NCBI RefSeq assembly: GCF_900101115.1
Contig: NZ_FNFU01000007.1
Location: forward strand, 1 to 64,000
Length of the DNA stretch: 64,000 nt
Source: Cryobacterium psychrotolerans
GTDB taxonomy: Bacteria > Actinomycetota > Actinomycetes > Actinomycetales > Microbacteriaceae
Direction of reading: 5' to 3'
Under the pieces are notes generated by a model. It worked only from the letters and a program-made list of their open reading frames with translations, was not told the origin of the DNA and did no database searches. Positions 35,171 through 42,239 of this stretch are shown here, one piece after another. Position 1 is the first letter of the stretch. Every line of letters begins with the position of its first letter. Position numbers and translations under genes: made by a program.

Positions 35171-35842
35171 CTACTCCCCCAGCGCCGTGTTGACCGGCAC
35201 GATGGCGACCGCGTCTCCGTTGGCGACGGACTCAAGCACGGCGGCGATCTTTGATTTGGGCACGAGGATCTCCACCGACATCCCGCCGTCGGAGGCCATG
35301 AAGCCGACCGGTTCGATGAGTCGCACAATCGCCGCCTGCCCGACGAGCACGGCCGGGGGGCCGAAGACGCCGCGGTCGGTCTGCCGGGATGACCAGACAT
35401 CCACGACCGATCCCGGCCCGATCGCAGCGGCCGGCTTGCCGCTGAGCTCGACGACGATGTTCGTCACCGACTGCCCGGCCCTCGTGCCCACGGCGGAGGC
35501 GGGTACCAGTTCGCCTGCGGCGATGGTGCGCGTGACAATCATCCCGTCGGGCGGCAGTCCGCCCGGCGTGACGTACAGGTCGCCGGCGGAGCCGAGCCTG
35601 ACCTGGGTCGTCAGCAGGTCGGATCCGTCGATGTGGTCGCCGACCGCCAGCGCGACCCTGGCCGTGTAGACGGCGGTGGTGCGGTCCGCATTCGTGACGA
35701 TCGCGGACACACCCCCGACGGAGGCCGCCACGAGCGCCACGCCGATCGCGAACCGCGGATCGAATCTGAATCGGCGCCGGGAACCAGGCGCCCGGGTGCC
35801 TCGGGTGGGGGTGTCCTGTGTTTTCGCCGCCGTGCGTGCCAT
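35171..35842 (-). CDS. SAF-domain protein, CpaB/RcpC-like
   Basis: A 223-residue protein with a basic N-terminus, one membrane helix (FAIGVALVAASVGGVSAIVT, ~28-47) and an exported SAF domain (~55-125, VALAVGDHIDGSDLLTTQVRL, then GMIVTRTIAAGELVPASAV). CpaB/RcpC proteins bind peptidoglycan around the Tad secretin; actinobacteria lack an outer membrane, and here it may mark the wall exit. I start at the ATG at 35842 with GAGGTGGG upstream. It is the first gene of the two-gene operon with the CpaE-like ATPase. Confidence 0.8.
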   Translation of the reverse strand: MARTAAKTQDTPTRGTRAPGSRRRFRFDPRFAIGVALVAASVGGVSAIVTNADRTTAVYTARVALAVGDHIDGSDLLTTQVRLGSAGDLYVTPGGLPPDGMIVTRTIAAGELVPASAVGTRAGQSVTNIVVELSGKPAAAIGPGSVVDVWSSRQTDRGVFGPPAVLVGQAAIVRLIEPVGFMASDGGMSVEILVPKSKIAAVLESVANGDAVAIVPVNTALGE

Positions 35843-35911
35843 CCGCCCACCTCGCTGCCCGTGAAAGCCCTGACCCACTATCGTCGTCCCCCGGCGGCCC
35901 GGGCGCGGAAG

Positions 35912-35920
35912 TTATCCACA
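35912..35920 (+). other. Perfect DnaA-box 9-mer (first of two)
   Basis: TTATCCACA, the strict E. coli-type DnaA box, in the spacer between the SAF gene and the HTH gene. An identical 9-mer lies 1.24 kb away at 37148. Such AT-rich 9-mers should be rare in this DNA. It is not an origin by context. Confidence 0.5.
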
Positions 35921-35958
35921 GCCGCAGCCCGGCAGCCCCCGCGCCGGGGCCGAGGACG

Positions 35959-35964
35959 GATAAT
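35959..35964 (+). promoter_or_regulatory. -10 element for leaderless HTH gene
   Basis: GATAAT ends six bases before the ATG at 35971, so transcription would begin at or next to the start codon. No ribosome site at normal spacing and no good -35 is visible. Confidence 0.4.
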
Positions 35965-35970
35965 CGATTC

Positions 35971-36258
35971 ATGACGGATTCCGTGTCCTCCAACTCCGTA
36001 GGCCGATTCCTGACCCTCGCCGACACGGCCGAGATCCTCAACATCCCGGCCGCCGAGGCGCTCGAACTCGTTCGCGGCGGTGAGCTTCCCGCCATCAAAA
36101 TCGGCGCCCGCGGCGCCTGGCGGATCGAGCGGATCGTACTCGAGTCCTATATCGAAGCGCGCTACGAGGAAGCCCGGCGGATGTCGCTCTGGCAGCAGTC
36201 CGACTTCGCGAACATCCCCGAAATCTCCGGAAGCACGATCATCCGCCCGGAGACCTGA
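35971..36258 (+). CDS. Excisionase/MerR-like helix-turn-helix protein
   Basis: A 95-residue protein. Residues ~14-60 (LTLADTAEILNIPAAEALEL, ELPAIKIGARGAWRIERIVL) form the winged helix of the excisionase/DNA-binding family 17 type. A C-terminal tail of 30 residues (YEEARRMSLWQQSDFANIP) follows. Homologues in actinobacteria sit next to the CpaB/CpaE-like pair, as here, divergently. It likely regulates a few genes or shapes DNA; no phage or integrase genes are present to support true excisionase activity. Confidence 0.82.
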   Translation: MTDSVSSNSVGRFLTLADTAEILNIPAAEALELVRGGELPAIKIGARGAWRIERIVLESYIEARYEEARRMSLWQQSDFANIPEISGSTIIRPET

Positions 36259-36344
36259 GACAAGACGCGCCCAGCGCCCGCCTGCCCAGCACCCGCCGAG
36301 CTGACGCACGCGCACGGCACTCCCAATTGACGTGCGGAGTAACT

Positions 36345-36399
36345 GACTTGCGGAGAAACAACCTTCGTTGCGAAATTGAAGGGACTTTGTCCGCAAGTC
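36345..36399. repeat. Dispersed 55-bp palindromic repeat, copy A
   Basis: It is bounded by an 11-bp perfect inverted repeat (TGACTTGCGGA at 36344-36354 and its inverse at 36390-36400), with an inner CCTTC/GAAGG arm pair. It is the same length as copy B at 48939-48993 and matches it at about 41 of 55 bases. It lies between the convergent HTH and 214-residue genes, so it may serve as a terminator or REP-like element. A partial copy of the left arm (TGACGTGCGGAG) precedes it at 36328. Confidence 0.75.
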
Positions 36400-36464
36400 A
36401 ACTTGTGAGACGCCCCTGCGGCGGCGGGAAACACGAGGCTCCGAGACCCGTCCGCCGTCAGCCA

Positions 36465-37109
36465 TCAGTCCAGCTGCACCAGCTGGATCTGGGCGAGCGG
36501 GACGATTCGGTAGTGCTGAACCTCATTGGCGCGTCGTAGGGTTCCGGCCTCGTGCACGGCAACATCGATGTGGTCGCGGCCGACCCGGTCGATCGTGCCG
36601 GTGATCAGGCCGGCCGGGGTGTGGAGCAGGAGACTCTTCCGGCGCCGGCAGAGGTCGCGCAGCACGAAGGGCAGCCCGATACGGTCGACGACCCTGGCCG
36701 CCGATTCGGACTCGGCGGCGAGGGAGACGGCCACCTGGTCGTGGTGCAGGATCACGCCCGCTATCGCCGCGAGGGGAAGGACGCACTGGGCTCCGAAACG
36801 GCCGCCGTTCCGGTGGTCGGCGGCGCTGCGGTCGGCGGACAAGTGGTCGGCGGAGAGGAGGTCGGCGGCCAGCCAGTCCCGGCCGAAGGTGGTCGGTCGG
36901 ATGGTGATCGTCTCACCGGTTACCAGCGCAACCCTCAGGATTCCCGCCCCCACCGGGGCCGGCGCCCTGGTCAGGCTGACGAGCCGACTGCGCAGGGACA
37001 GCCGACCGAGGCGCAGCCGTTCCTCCTCCGCGCGGAGGTCGATTTCTTCGGCCTGGAGTTCATGCTCGAGCTGCCCCTCGAGGTCGTCGAACAGGTTGTC
37101 CCACCGCAC
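36465..37109 (-). CDS. Actinobacterial protein of unknown function with a pentapeptide-like stretch
   Basis: A 214-residue soluble protein with an acidic helical start (MRWDNLFDDLEGQLEHELQA). The middle is low-complexity (ADLLSADHLSADRSAADH, ~83-100), coded by four 15-bp units. The C-terminal half has CRRRKSLLLHTPAGLITG and VGRDHIDVAVHEAGTLRRA, resembling an Sm/LSM-like small beta-barrel. I recognise the whole protein as a conserved hypothetical in Microbacteriaceae, but no function is known. It converges with the HTH gene across the palindromic repeat and is divergent from the DUF6459 gene. Confidence 0.75.
   Translation of the reverse strand: MRWDNLFDDLEGQLEHELQAEEIDLRAEEERLRLGRLSLRSRLVSLTRAPAPVGAGILRVALVTGETITIRPTTFGRDWLAADLLSADHLSADRSAADHRNGGRFGAQCVLPLAAIAGVILHHDQVAVSLAAESESAARVVDRIGLPFVLRDLCRRRKSLLLHTPAGLITGTIDRVGRDHIDVAVHEAGTLRRANEVQHYRIVPLAQIQLVQLD
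36813..36872 (-). repeat. Four 15-bp in-frame tandem units
   Basis: Units with core GGTCGGCGG start at 36813, 36828, 36843 and 36858. On the minus strand they encode repeats of the LLSAD/HLSAD/RSAAD type within the 214-residue protein. Confidence 0.8.
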
Positions 37110-37147
37110 ACCCCGAAACTAGTCGGCCCAGCCGGGGTTCGCTCGTG

Positions 37148-37156
37148 TTATCCACA
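37148..37156 (+). other. Perfect DnaA-box 9-mer (second of two)
   Basis: TTATCCACA again, same orientation as 35912-35920, in the spacer between the divergent 214-residue and DUF6459 genes. Only the paired occurrence makes it notable. Confidence 0.5.
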
Positions 37157-37300
37157 GGCCCTATAAGCGCTAGACAGGGCCGCCCGTCCCCTGATTGAGT
37201 CTCTGCCACGGGCTCCCCCCGAACAGGGGCGGCCCCGTGATCCACCCGAACGCCAAGCACCCGTCGACGCGCCATCGGAATCACGCACATCGGAGGAGCC

Positions 37301-37744
37301 ATGAGCACCCCTCTCACCCCCGAAGAAGACTCGAGCGCCGAAGAGGAACGCAGCGGGTTCCAGTCGGAAGACTTCTTCGGGCACCAGCCCAGTCCGCGCA
37401 ACCAGCTCCCCGATCCGGAACCGCTTGTGATCAACCTCACGCGCTGTGTCATCGAGGTGCTCGCCGGCGCCCGGGAACTCGACCAGCTCGCGCGCTGGGT
37501 CACCGACGACGTCTACCGGCACCTGCTCAAGCGCGTGGTGCTCTCAGCGCGTGCGCGCGCGGTAAAAGGGCAGCGAGCCCAGAGGCCGACCATCACGATC
37601 GGGCGGGTCATCATTTCCGAGCCGCGCGACGGTGTCGTCGAGGCCGTCGTGATCGTGCACAGCCGGGTGCGGGTGCGCGCGGTGGCCCTCCGGCTGGAGG
37701 GCCTCGACCGTCGATGGCGGGCCAGCGCCATCAATGTTCTCTGA
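37301..37744 (+). CDS. Rv3235-family (DUF6459) protein
   Basis: A 147-residue protein with a disordered acidic N-terminus (1-45, SSAEEERSGFQSEDFF). The conserved family domain follows (~47-145): INLTRCVIEVLAGARELDQL and the C-terminal VVIVHSRVRVRAVALRLEG ending RRWRASAINVL. Its mycobacterial homologue Rv3235 lies in the secA-hpf-mtrAB region, and that neighbourhood is partly kept here (secA starts 9.5 kb away). An adaptor or secretion-related role has been suggested by context only. GGAGG at ~37291 precedes the ATG. Confidence 0.85.
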   Translation: MSTPLTPEEDSSAEEERSGFQSEDFFGHQPSPRNQLPDPEPLVINLTRCVIEVLAGARELDQLARWVTDDVYRHLLKRVVLSARARAVKGQRAQRPTITIGRVIISEPRDGVVEAVVIVHSRVRVRAVALRLEGLDRRWRASAINVL

Positions 37745-37887
37745 GCAAGCACGGTTCTCAGCGCCCGCAATGTTCTCTGAGCGGTGGATGCCGTCGTCGA
37801 CCGATGCAGGGCGATTCACGCTCCGGGAGCAGCCGGGCTGAGCGGCAGACTGGTCGACCTGCGGGGTGAGATCGTGCGCGACCGCGC

Positions 37888-38592
37888 CTAGGAGACCGCC
37901 CCGGCGACCAGGCTCACGCCGCCGACGAGCGAGATCACCAACACGACGGTGCGGAGCACCCGAGCCGACATCCGCCCGGACAGGAGAAGCCCGCAGATGG
38001 TGCCCGCGGCGAGCGCGGAGAGCTGCCACAACCCCGGCAGCACCACCCCGAGGATGAGCGCGGTCACAACGTTCTGGATGATGAAGAAACTGTGCATGTT
38101 GGCCCGCGTGGCCACCGGCGACCAGCCGGCATTCGCCGCGTAGATTCCGATCGGCGGCCCACCCACTCCCCCGACCACGTTCAGCAGTGCACTGGTCGCC
38201 CCCGTCGCCACCGCCCCCAGCGGATGCCCCAGCCACCCCCAGCGCACCCCACTGGCCAGGATCCCCACCGCCAGAATCACCCCTGCCCCCGCGCCCAAAG
38301 CCAGCCAGCGGGTGTCGATGCCCTGCAGCGCCCACGCGATGACCGGCGTGCACAGGAGGGTGGGGATCAGCAGTCGCGCCACCGCGCCCGGCTGGGCGTG
38401 GCGCCCGTCACGGATCAGCGGCACCACCGGCGACAACGCCGCAAGCACCACCGCCGCGCCGACACCCTCCCGCGGGCCGAGCGCCAGGATGAGCAGCGGC
38501 GCGGCCACGAGCGAGAATCCCATGCCCGTGGCCGCCTGAACAAGCGCGCCCACCGCAATGCCGCCCAGCGAGAGCGCGACAACCAGGTCCAT
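37888..38592 (-). CDS. TauE/SafE-family membrane permease
   Basis: A 234-residue protein with about eight helices. Both TauE/SafE repeats are visible: GALVQAATGMGFSLVAAPLL near residue 16 and NVVGGVGGPPIGIYAANAGW near 142. Family members move sulfonates, sulfite or other small organic anions across the membrane. I choose the ATG at 38592. It has only a weak ribosome site and lies 44 bases after the MFS stop, so it is probably the last gene of the monooxygenase operon. The 21-bp tandem repeat lies in this gap. Confidence 0.82.
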   Translation of the reverse strand: MDLVVALSLGGIAVGALVQAATGMGFSLVAAPLLILALGPREGVGAAVVLAALSPVVPLIRDGRHAQPGAVARLLIPTLLCTPVIAWALQGIDTRWLALGAGAGVILAVGILASGVRWGWLGHPLGAVATGATSALLNVVGGVGGPPIGIYAANAGWSPVATRANMHSFFIIQNVVTALILGVVLPGLWQLSALAAGTICGLLLSGRMSARVLRTVVLVISLVGGVSLVAGAVS

Positions 38593-38603
38593 CAGGAGAC
38601 AGG

Positions 38604-38641
38604 GTCCCGGCGCATCAGGAGGCTGTCCCGGCGCATCAGGA
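38604..38641. repeat. Two 21-bp tandem units at the MFS/TauE junction
   Basis: GTCCCGGCGCATCAGGA occurs at 38604-38620 and 38625-38641, period 21 bp. The second copy overlaps the MFS stop codon, so the duplication lengthened the leader of the TauE gene. Confidence 0.75.
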
Positions 38642-40024
38642 TGCGGTGTCCCGGTCCAGTCGGCAGCGCGCCTGGAACGCGATCGCCCCCACCATGAGCA
38701 CCGCGGGCACCACGGTGATGCCGACGACCAGCGCCGTCTGAGCGAACCCCGACTGCACCACATCTTGCCCCGCGGTCGTCGACACAAAGCCGCCGATCGC
38801 GAGCACCGCCGAGTATAGGTACGGGCCGATCGCCGTGCCGGTCGCCTCCGTCGCCGTCCACACGCCCGTGTACGCGCCCGCGCGGGACGTACCGCCGCGC
38901 TCGGCGACCGCCACCGCATCCGGCAGCATCGAGAACGCGAACAGTTGCAGGCCGGCGAACGACGTGCCGAGCAGCACGATGACGGCGGTGGTGATCGCAA
39001 TCCCGAGGGTGCCGCCGGCGGCGAGCGCGAGGGACCCGACGATGAAAATCAGCTGCGACAGCAACAGCCCGCGCTGCTTGCCGAGCCGGCGCGAAACGGC
39101 GAGCCACATCGGCCCAGCGAAGACCGCCGGGGCCAGGAACGCCCCCATGAACAGGGAGGTGAGTCCGGGGGCGCCGAACACGTACTGCGTGTAGAACGGC
39201 ACCGCCGCGAGGAACAGGTGCGTGGTGGTGCCCGTGAACAGGTAGGAGAGCACCAGCAGGCGGAAGTTGCGGTCGCGCCACGCGATCTTCAGGTCGCCGA
39301 GGAAGGTGTGCTCGCGATCATCCGGGGCACGGAAACCGCTGTGCTCGGTGAGCCGGCGCACGCCCACGATGCCGGCGAACCCAGTGACCACCATCACCCC
39401 CGAGAGGATGAGCGCCATCTGCGAATAGTCGCCGCGAGCCCCGGATGCCACCAGCGCGGGGGCCGCGACGCCGGCGCCGAGCAGGCCGATGGTGAGCAGC
39501 AGCAGCCGGAACATGAACACGCGGGTGCGTTCGTGGTAGCCGATCTTCAGGTCGGACGGCGTGGTCAGGTAGGGCACCTGGAAGCAGGCGAAGAGCATAT
39601 TTCCGGCGATGTACCAGCCGGCGATCCACAGCGCCGCGCCGCCACCGGTGAGCCCGGCCGGCACACTGAACATGGCCGTCATGGCGACGGCCAGCAGCAG
39701 GCCCCACCACAGCAGGCCGCGCCGGTGCCCCGAACGGCGGGCGTGCCGGTCGCTGATGGTGCCCAGCAGCGGATGCACCACGGCGTCCAGGATCTTCGGC
39801 AGCAGCAGGGTGAGTCCGGCCAGCAACGGGGTGACGCCGAGCACGTGGGTCATGAAGTAGAGCAGCAGCAGGCCGGGGACGGTGACCCACACACCCATGC
39901 CGAGGGACCCGCTCGAGTAGGCGAGCAGGTCACTCATGCGGGCGCGCAGGGTGGGGGCGCCGTCGCCGGATGCCCGGGGGGCGCCGTCGCTGGTCGGCAC
40001 GGCGCTGCCGGTGGCCCTGCTCAT
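38636..40024 (-). CDS. MFS transporter, glycoside-pentoside-hexuronide (GPH) type
   Basis: A 462-residue twelve-helix transporter. The GPH mark is AYSSGSLGMGVWVTVPGLLL at the first helix, followed by PKILDAVVHPLLGTISDRHA in the second to third helix loop, the region of the cation-binding aspartates in MelB relatives. A basic loop GHRRGLLWWG is also typical. The N-terminal 35 residues are polar. It starts at an ATG overlapping the SDR stop (40021-40024). Within the monooxygenase operon it probably imports the substrate or exports a product. Many GPH-like proteins in actinobacteria carry steroids or terpenoids rather than sugars, so the cargo is open. Confidence 0.82.
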   Translation of the reverse strand: MSRATGSAVPTSDGAPRASGDGAPTLRARMSDLLAYSSGSLGMGVWVTVPGLLLLYFMTHVLGVTPLLAGLTLLLPKILDAVVHPLLGTISDRHARRSGHRRGLLWWGLLLAVAMTAMFSVPAGLTGGGAALWIAGWYIAGNMLFACFQVPYLTTPSDLKIGYHERTRVFMFRLLLLTIGLLGAGVAAPALVASGARGDYSQMALILSGVMVVTGFAGIVGVRRLTEHSGFRAPDDREHTFLGDLKIAWRDRNFRLLVLSYLFTGTTTHLFLAAVPFYTQYVFGAPGLTSLFMGAFLAPAVFAGPMWLAVSRRLGKQRGLLLSQLIFIVGSLALAAGGTLGIAITTAVIVLLGTSFAGLQLFAFSMLPDAVAVAERGGTSRAGAYTGVWTATEATGTAIGPYLYSAVLAIGGFVSTTAGQDVVQSGFAQTALVVGITVVPAVLMVGAIAFQARCRLDRDTAS

Positions 40025-40857
40025 CGGGCTGCCCCGGAGACGACGGCCTCGTGGCGGGCGACGACGCCGGCGGCCAGCGGGGCGCCGGCGAAGGCCCCGG
40101 AACCGGCACGGCCGGCGAGAGTGCGGGCGACGATGCGGTCGGTGAGGGCCGGCACATGGCGCGCCAGGAAGAACTCCAGCGCACCCCGCGCTGAGGTGGG
40201 CAGGTCCCGCCGCGGACGACGGCTGAGGGCGGCGCGCATCACCGCATCGACGACGCCGTCGAGCGGCTCGTACCGGCTCATGCCCTCGAGCGAGAGCCCG
40301 GCCGCCGTGGTCGAGCTGTGGATGGGGCTGCGCACCGACGACGGGTACACGCAGGTGACGCCCACGTGGGTGCCCAGTTCCATCCGGAGGGCGTCGGCGT
40401 ACGCGACGAGGGCCCGCTTCGACGCCCCGTAGGCGGCGGCGAGCGGCAGCTGCAGGAGCGCCATGCGGGAGGCGAGCATGACGATGCGGCCGCGGGAGGC
40501 GACGAGGGCGTCCACGCAGGCCGCCGTCACCCGCCACGTCCCCAGCAGGTTCACCTCGAGCTGTCGGCGCACCTCTGCGCCGGGGGCGAACTCGGCCGGG
40601 GCCGGCCCGCCGATGCCCGCGTTGTTGATGAGGATGTCGAGGCCGCCGAGCATCCGGATGGCCTGGGCCACCGCATCTGTCACCTGCTCGTCGCTGGTGA
40701 TGTCACACGCCAGGATGTCGGCGCCCGGGTCGGCGTTCACGTCGAGCCCCACGACGACGGCGCCCTGCGCCTGCAGCCGGGCGGTGAAGGCCCGCCCGAA
40801 GGTTCCGGATGCCCCGGTGATGATGACCCTGAGGCCGTGTGCGTTTCGCAGGCTCAT
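40021..40857 (-). CDS. SDR family dehydrogenase of the monooxygenase operon (first)
   Basis: A 278-residue short-chain dehydrogenase. The cofactor motif is TGASGTFGRAF (~13-23), D at the end of strand two (GLDVNADPG) favours NAD, then NNAGIGG and the S-Y-K set with ASRMALLQLP and YGASKRALVAY. The C-terminus (SRRPRRDLPTSARGALEFFL) resembles SDRs found next to flavin monooxygenases in actinobacteria. AGGGAG eight bases before the ATG at 40857 fixes the start, which overlaps the monooxygenase stop as ATGA. It presumably oxidises or reduces an alcohol or ketone made in the same pathway. Confidence 0.87.
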   Translation of the reverse strand: MSLRNAHGLRVIITGASGTFGRAFTARLQAQGAVVVGLDVNADPGADILACDITSDEQVTDAVAQAIRMLGGLDILINNAGIGGPAPAEFAPGAEVRRQLEVNLLGTWRVTAACVDALVASRGRIVMLASRMALLQLPLAAAYGASKRALVAYADALRMELGTHVGVTCVYPSSVRSPIHSSTTAAGLSLEGMSRYEPLDGVVDAVMRAALSRRPRRDLPTSARGALEFFLARHVPALTDRIVARTLAGRAGSGAFAGAPLAAGVVARHEAVVSGAAR

Positions 40858-42239
40858 GCGGTGACTCCCTCGTGTGCGATGCTGAATGGTTTCGCGCCCC
40901 GGCGCAGGCGTTCCCGCCCGGCGGCGATCTCTTTGGGCAGCGCGGCGACGTACCCATCGAAGTCGATGCGCATGCGGGGCCGACGGTCGCCACCCCACCG
41001 GGCGGCGGAGTAGGCGAGATGTCTCGCCACGGCTTTCTGCTGGTCTTCTGCGCCGGGCAGGGCGTACCCGCCGGACAGGTGGGCGGCCACGAGTTTCGCC
41101 TGCACCTCGAGAACGGGCAGCGCCGCACCGGTGGACTGGATGAGTCCGATGAAGCTCAGGCTGGGGTCCTGCAGGTGGAACACGCGCTGGTAGAGGGGAA
41201 GTTCTTCGGCGTCCTCCCCCAGCCAGGCCGACGTGAGGAACGGGATGTTCACCCGGTACCCGGTCGCCCAGACGATCACGTCGACCGTCTCGGTGCTGCC
41301 GTCGGTGAATTCAACGCGGTCGCCGTCGAAGCGCGCGATGCCGGGCCTGGCCACCACCTCACCGTGGGTGAGCCGGTGCATGATGGTGTCGCTGATGGTG
41401 GGGTGGTTCTGGAACAACCCGCCGGCCGGCGCCGGCAGGCCATAGTCTTCCGGGCTGCCGACGGCGAGCCGCAGCAGGGTCTGGGCGATCGTCTGCCTGG
41501 CACGCCAGGGCAGCACCGAGAGGATGCCGTTCATCTTGTCGGAGGGTCGCCCGAAAATGTATTTGGGCACGATGTGCACGCCGTGCCGGGACGACAGCAG
41601 CACCGGGCCGCGCGACACGTAGGAGGCGTCGACGGTGATGTCCATGGCGGAGTTGCCCATGCCCACCACCAGTACCCGTTTGTCGCGGAACACCTCGGCG
41701 GTGCGGTAGTCGTGGGCGTGCATCGTGGTGCCGGTGAACGTGCCGAGGTAGGCGGGGCTGGGCCAGCGCGGGTCCCAGTTGTGCCCGTTGGCCACGACGA
41801 CCGCGTCGTAGCGTTCGCTGCTGCCGTCGTCAGCGCCGACGATCCAGCCCGCTCCGGCGGGCTCGGCTCCGCGCTCGCTGTCGCCGTCGCCTTCACGTTC
41901 GACGGAGGTGACCCCCGTGGAGAAGCGGATGTGCGGCGTCAGAGCGAACGCGGTGGCGTAGTCGGCCAGGTAGCCTGCGACATGGTCGGCAGACGGGTAG
42001 TCGGGCCAGTCCGCGGGCATGGGGTAGTCGGCGAATTCGGTGCGGCCCTTGCTCGTGTTGAGGTGGAGCGAGACGTAGGCGGGTGACAGCCCGCTGCTGT
42101 TGTCGCGGGCCCAGAGCCCGCCGGGTCGGTCGCCCTTCTCGTAGGTGACGACGTCGACCCCGGCATCGATCAGCGCCTTGGTAGCGGCGAGTCCGGCTGC
42201 GCCGGCGCCGATCACGGCGACGCGGGTGGGACCGGTCAT
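40854..42239 (-). CDS. Flavin-containing monooxygenase (class B)
   Basis: A 461-residue FAD/NADPH enzyme inserting one oxygen atom. FAD site VAVIGAGAAGLAATKALID (residues ~6-24), linked motif GGLWARDNSSGLSPAYVSL, the FMO mark FTGTTMHAHDY, and NADPH site VLVVGMGNSAMDI. The mark ends in Y rather than WP/WD, favouring an N/S-oxygenating FMO over a classical Baeyer-Villiger enzyme, though some FMOs do both. GGAGAG precedes the ATG at 42239. It is coupled by ATGA overlaps to both flanking SDR genes. The layout recalls the mycobacterial mymA operon. Confidence 0.9.
   Translation of the reverse strand: MTGPTRVAVIGAGAAGLAATKALIDAGVDVVTYEKGDRPGGLWARDNSSGLSPAYVSLHLNTSKGRTEFADYPMPADWPDYPSADHVAGYLADYATAFALTPHIRFSTGVTSVEREGDGDSERGAEPAGAGWIVGADDGSSERYDAVVVANGHNWDPRWPSPAYLGTFTGTTMHAHDYRTAEVFRDKRVLVVGMGNSAMDITVDASYVSRGPVLLSSRHGVHIVPKYIFGRPSDKMNGILSVLPWRARQTIAQTLLRLAVGSPEDYGLPAPAGGLFQNHPTISDTIMHRLTHGEVVARPGIARFDGDRVEFTDGSTETVDVIVWATGYRVNIPFLTSAWLGEDAEELPLYQRVFHLQDPSLSFIGLIQSTGAALPVLEVQAKLVAAHLSGGYALPGAEDQQKAVARHLAYSAARWGGDRRPRMRIDFDGYVAALPKEIAAGRERLRRGAKPFSIAHEGVTA

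Noticed and set aside
35971-36258. Prophage or integrative element marked by an excisionase-like gene
   Set aside because: No integrase, att repeats or phage genes are nearby; similar small HTH proteins are chromosomal in this group.
36259-36464. A small protein gene in the spacer holding repeat copy A
   Set aside because: The frames are set by the palindrome itself, and similar peptide fragments recur at copy B only because the DNA repeat recurs.
35900-37160. Replication origin suggested by two DnaA boxes
   Set aside because: There are only two boxes, no AT-rich unwinding region, and none of the genes that flank actinobacterial oriC.
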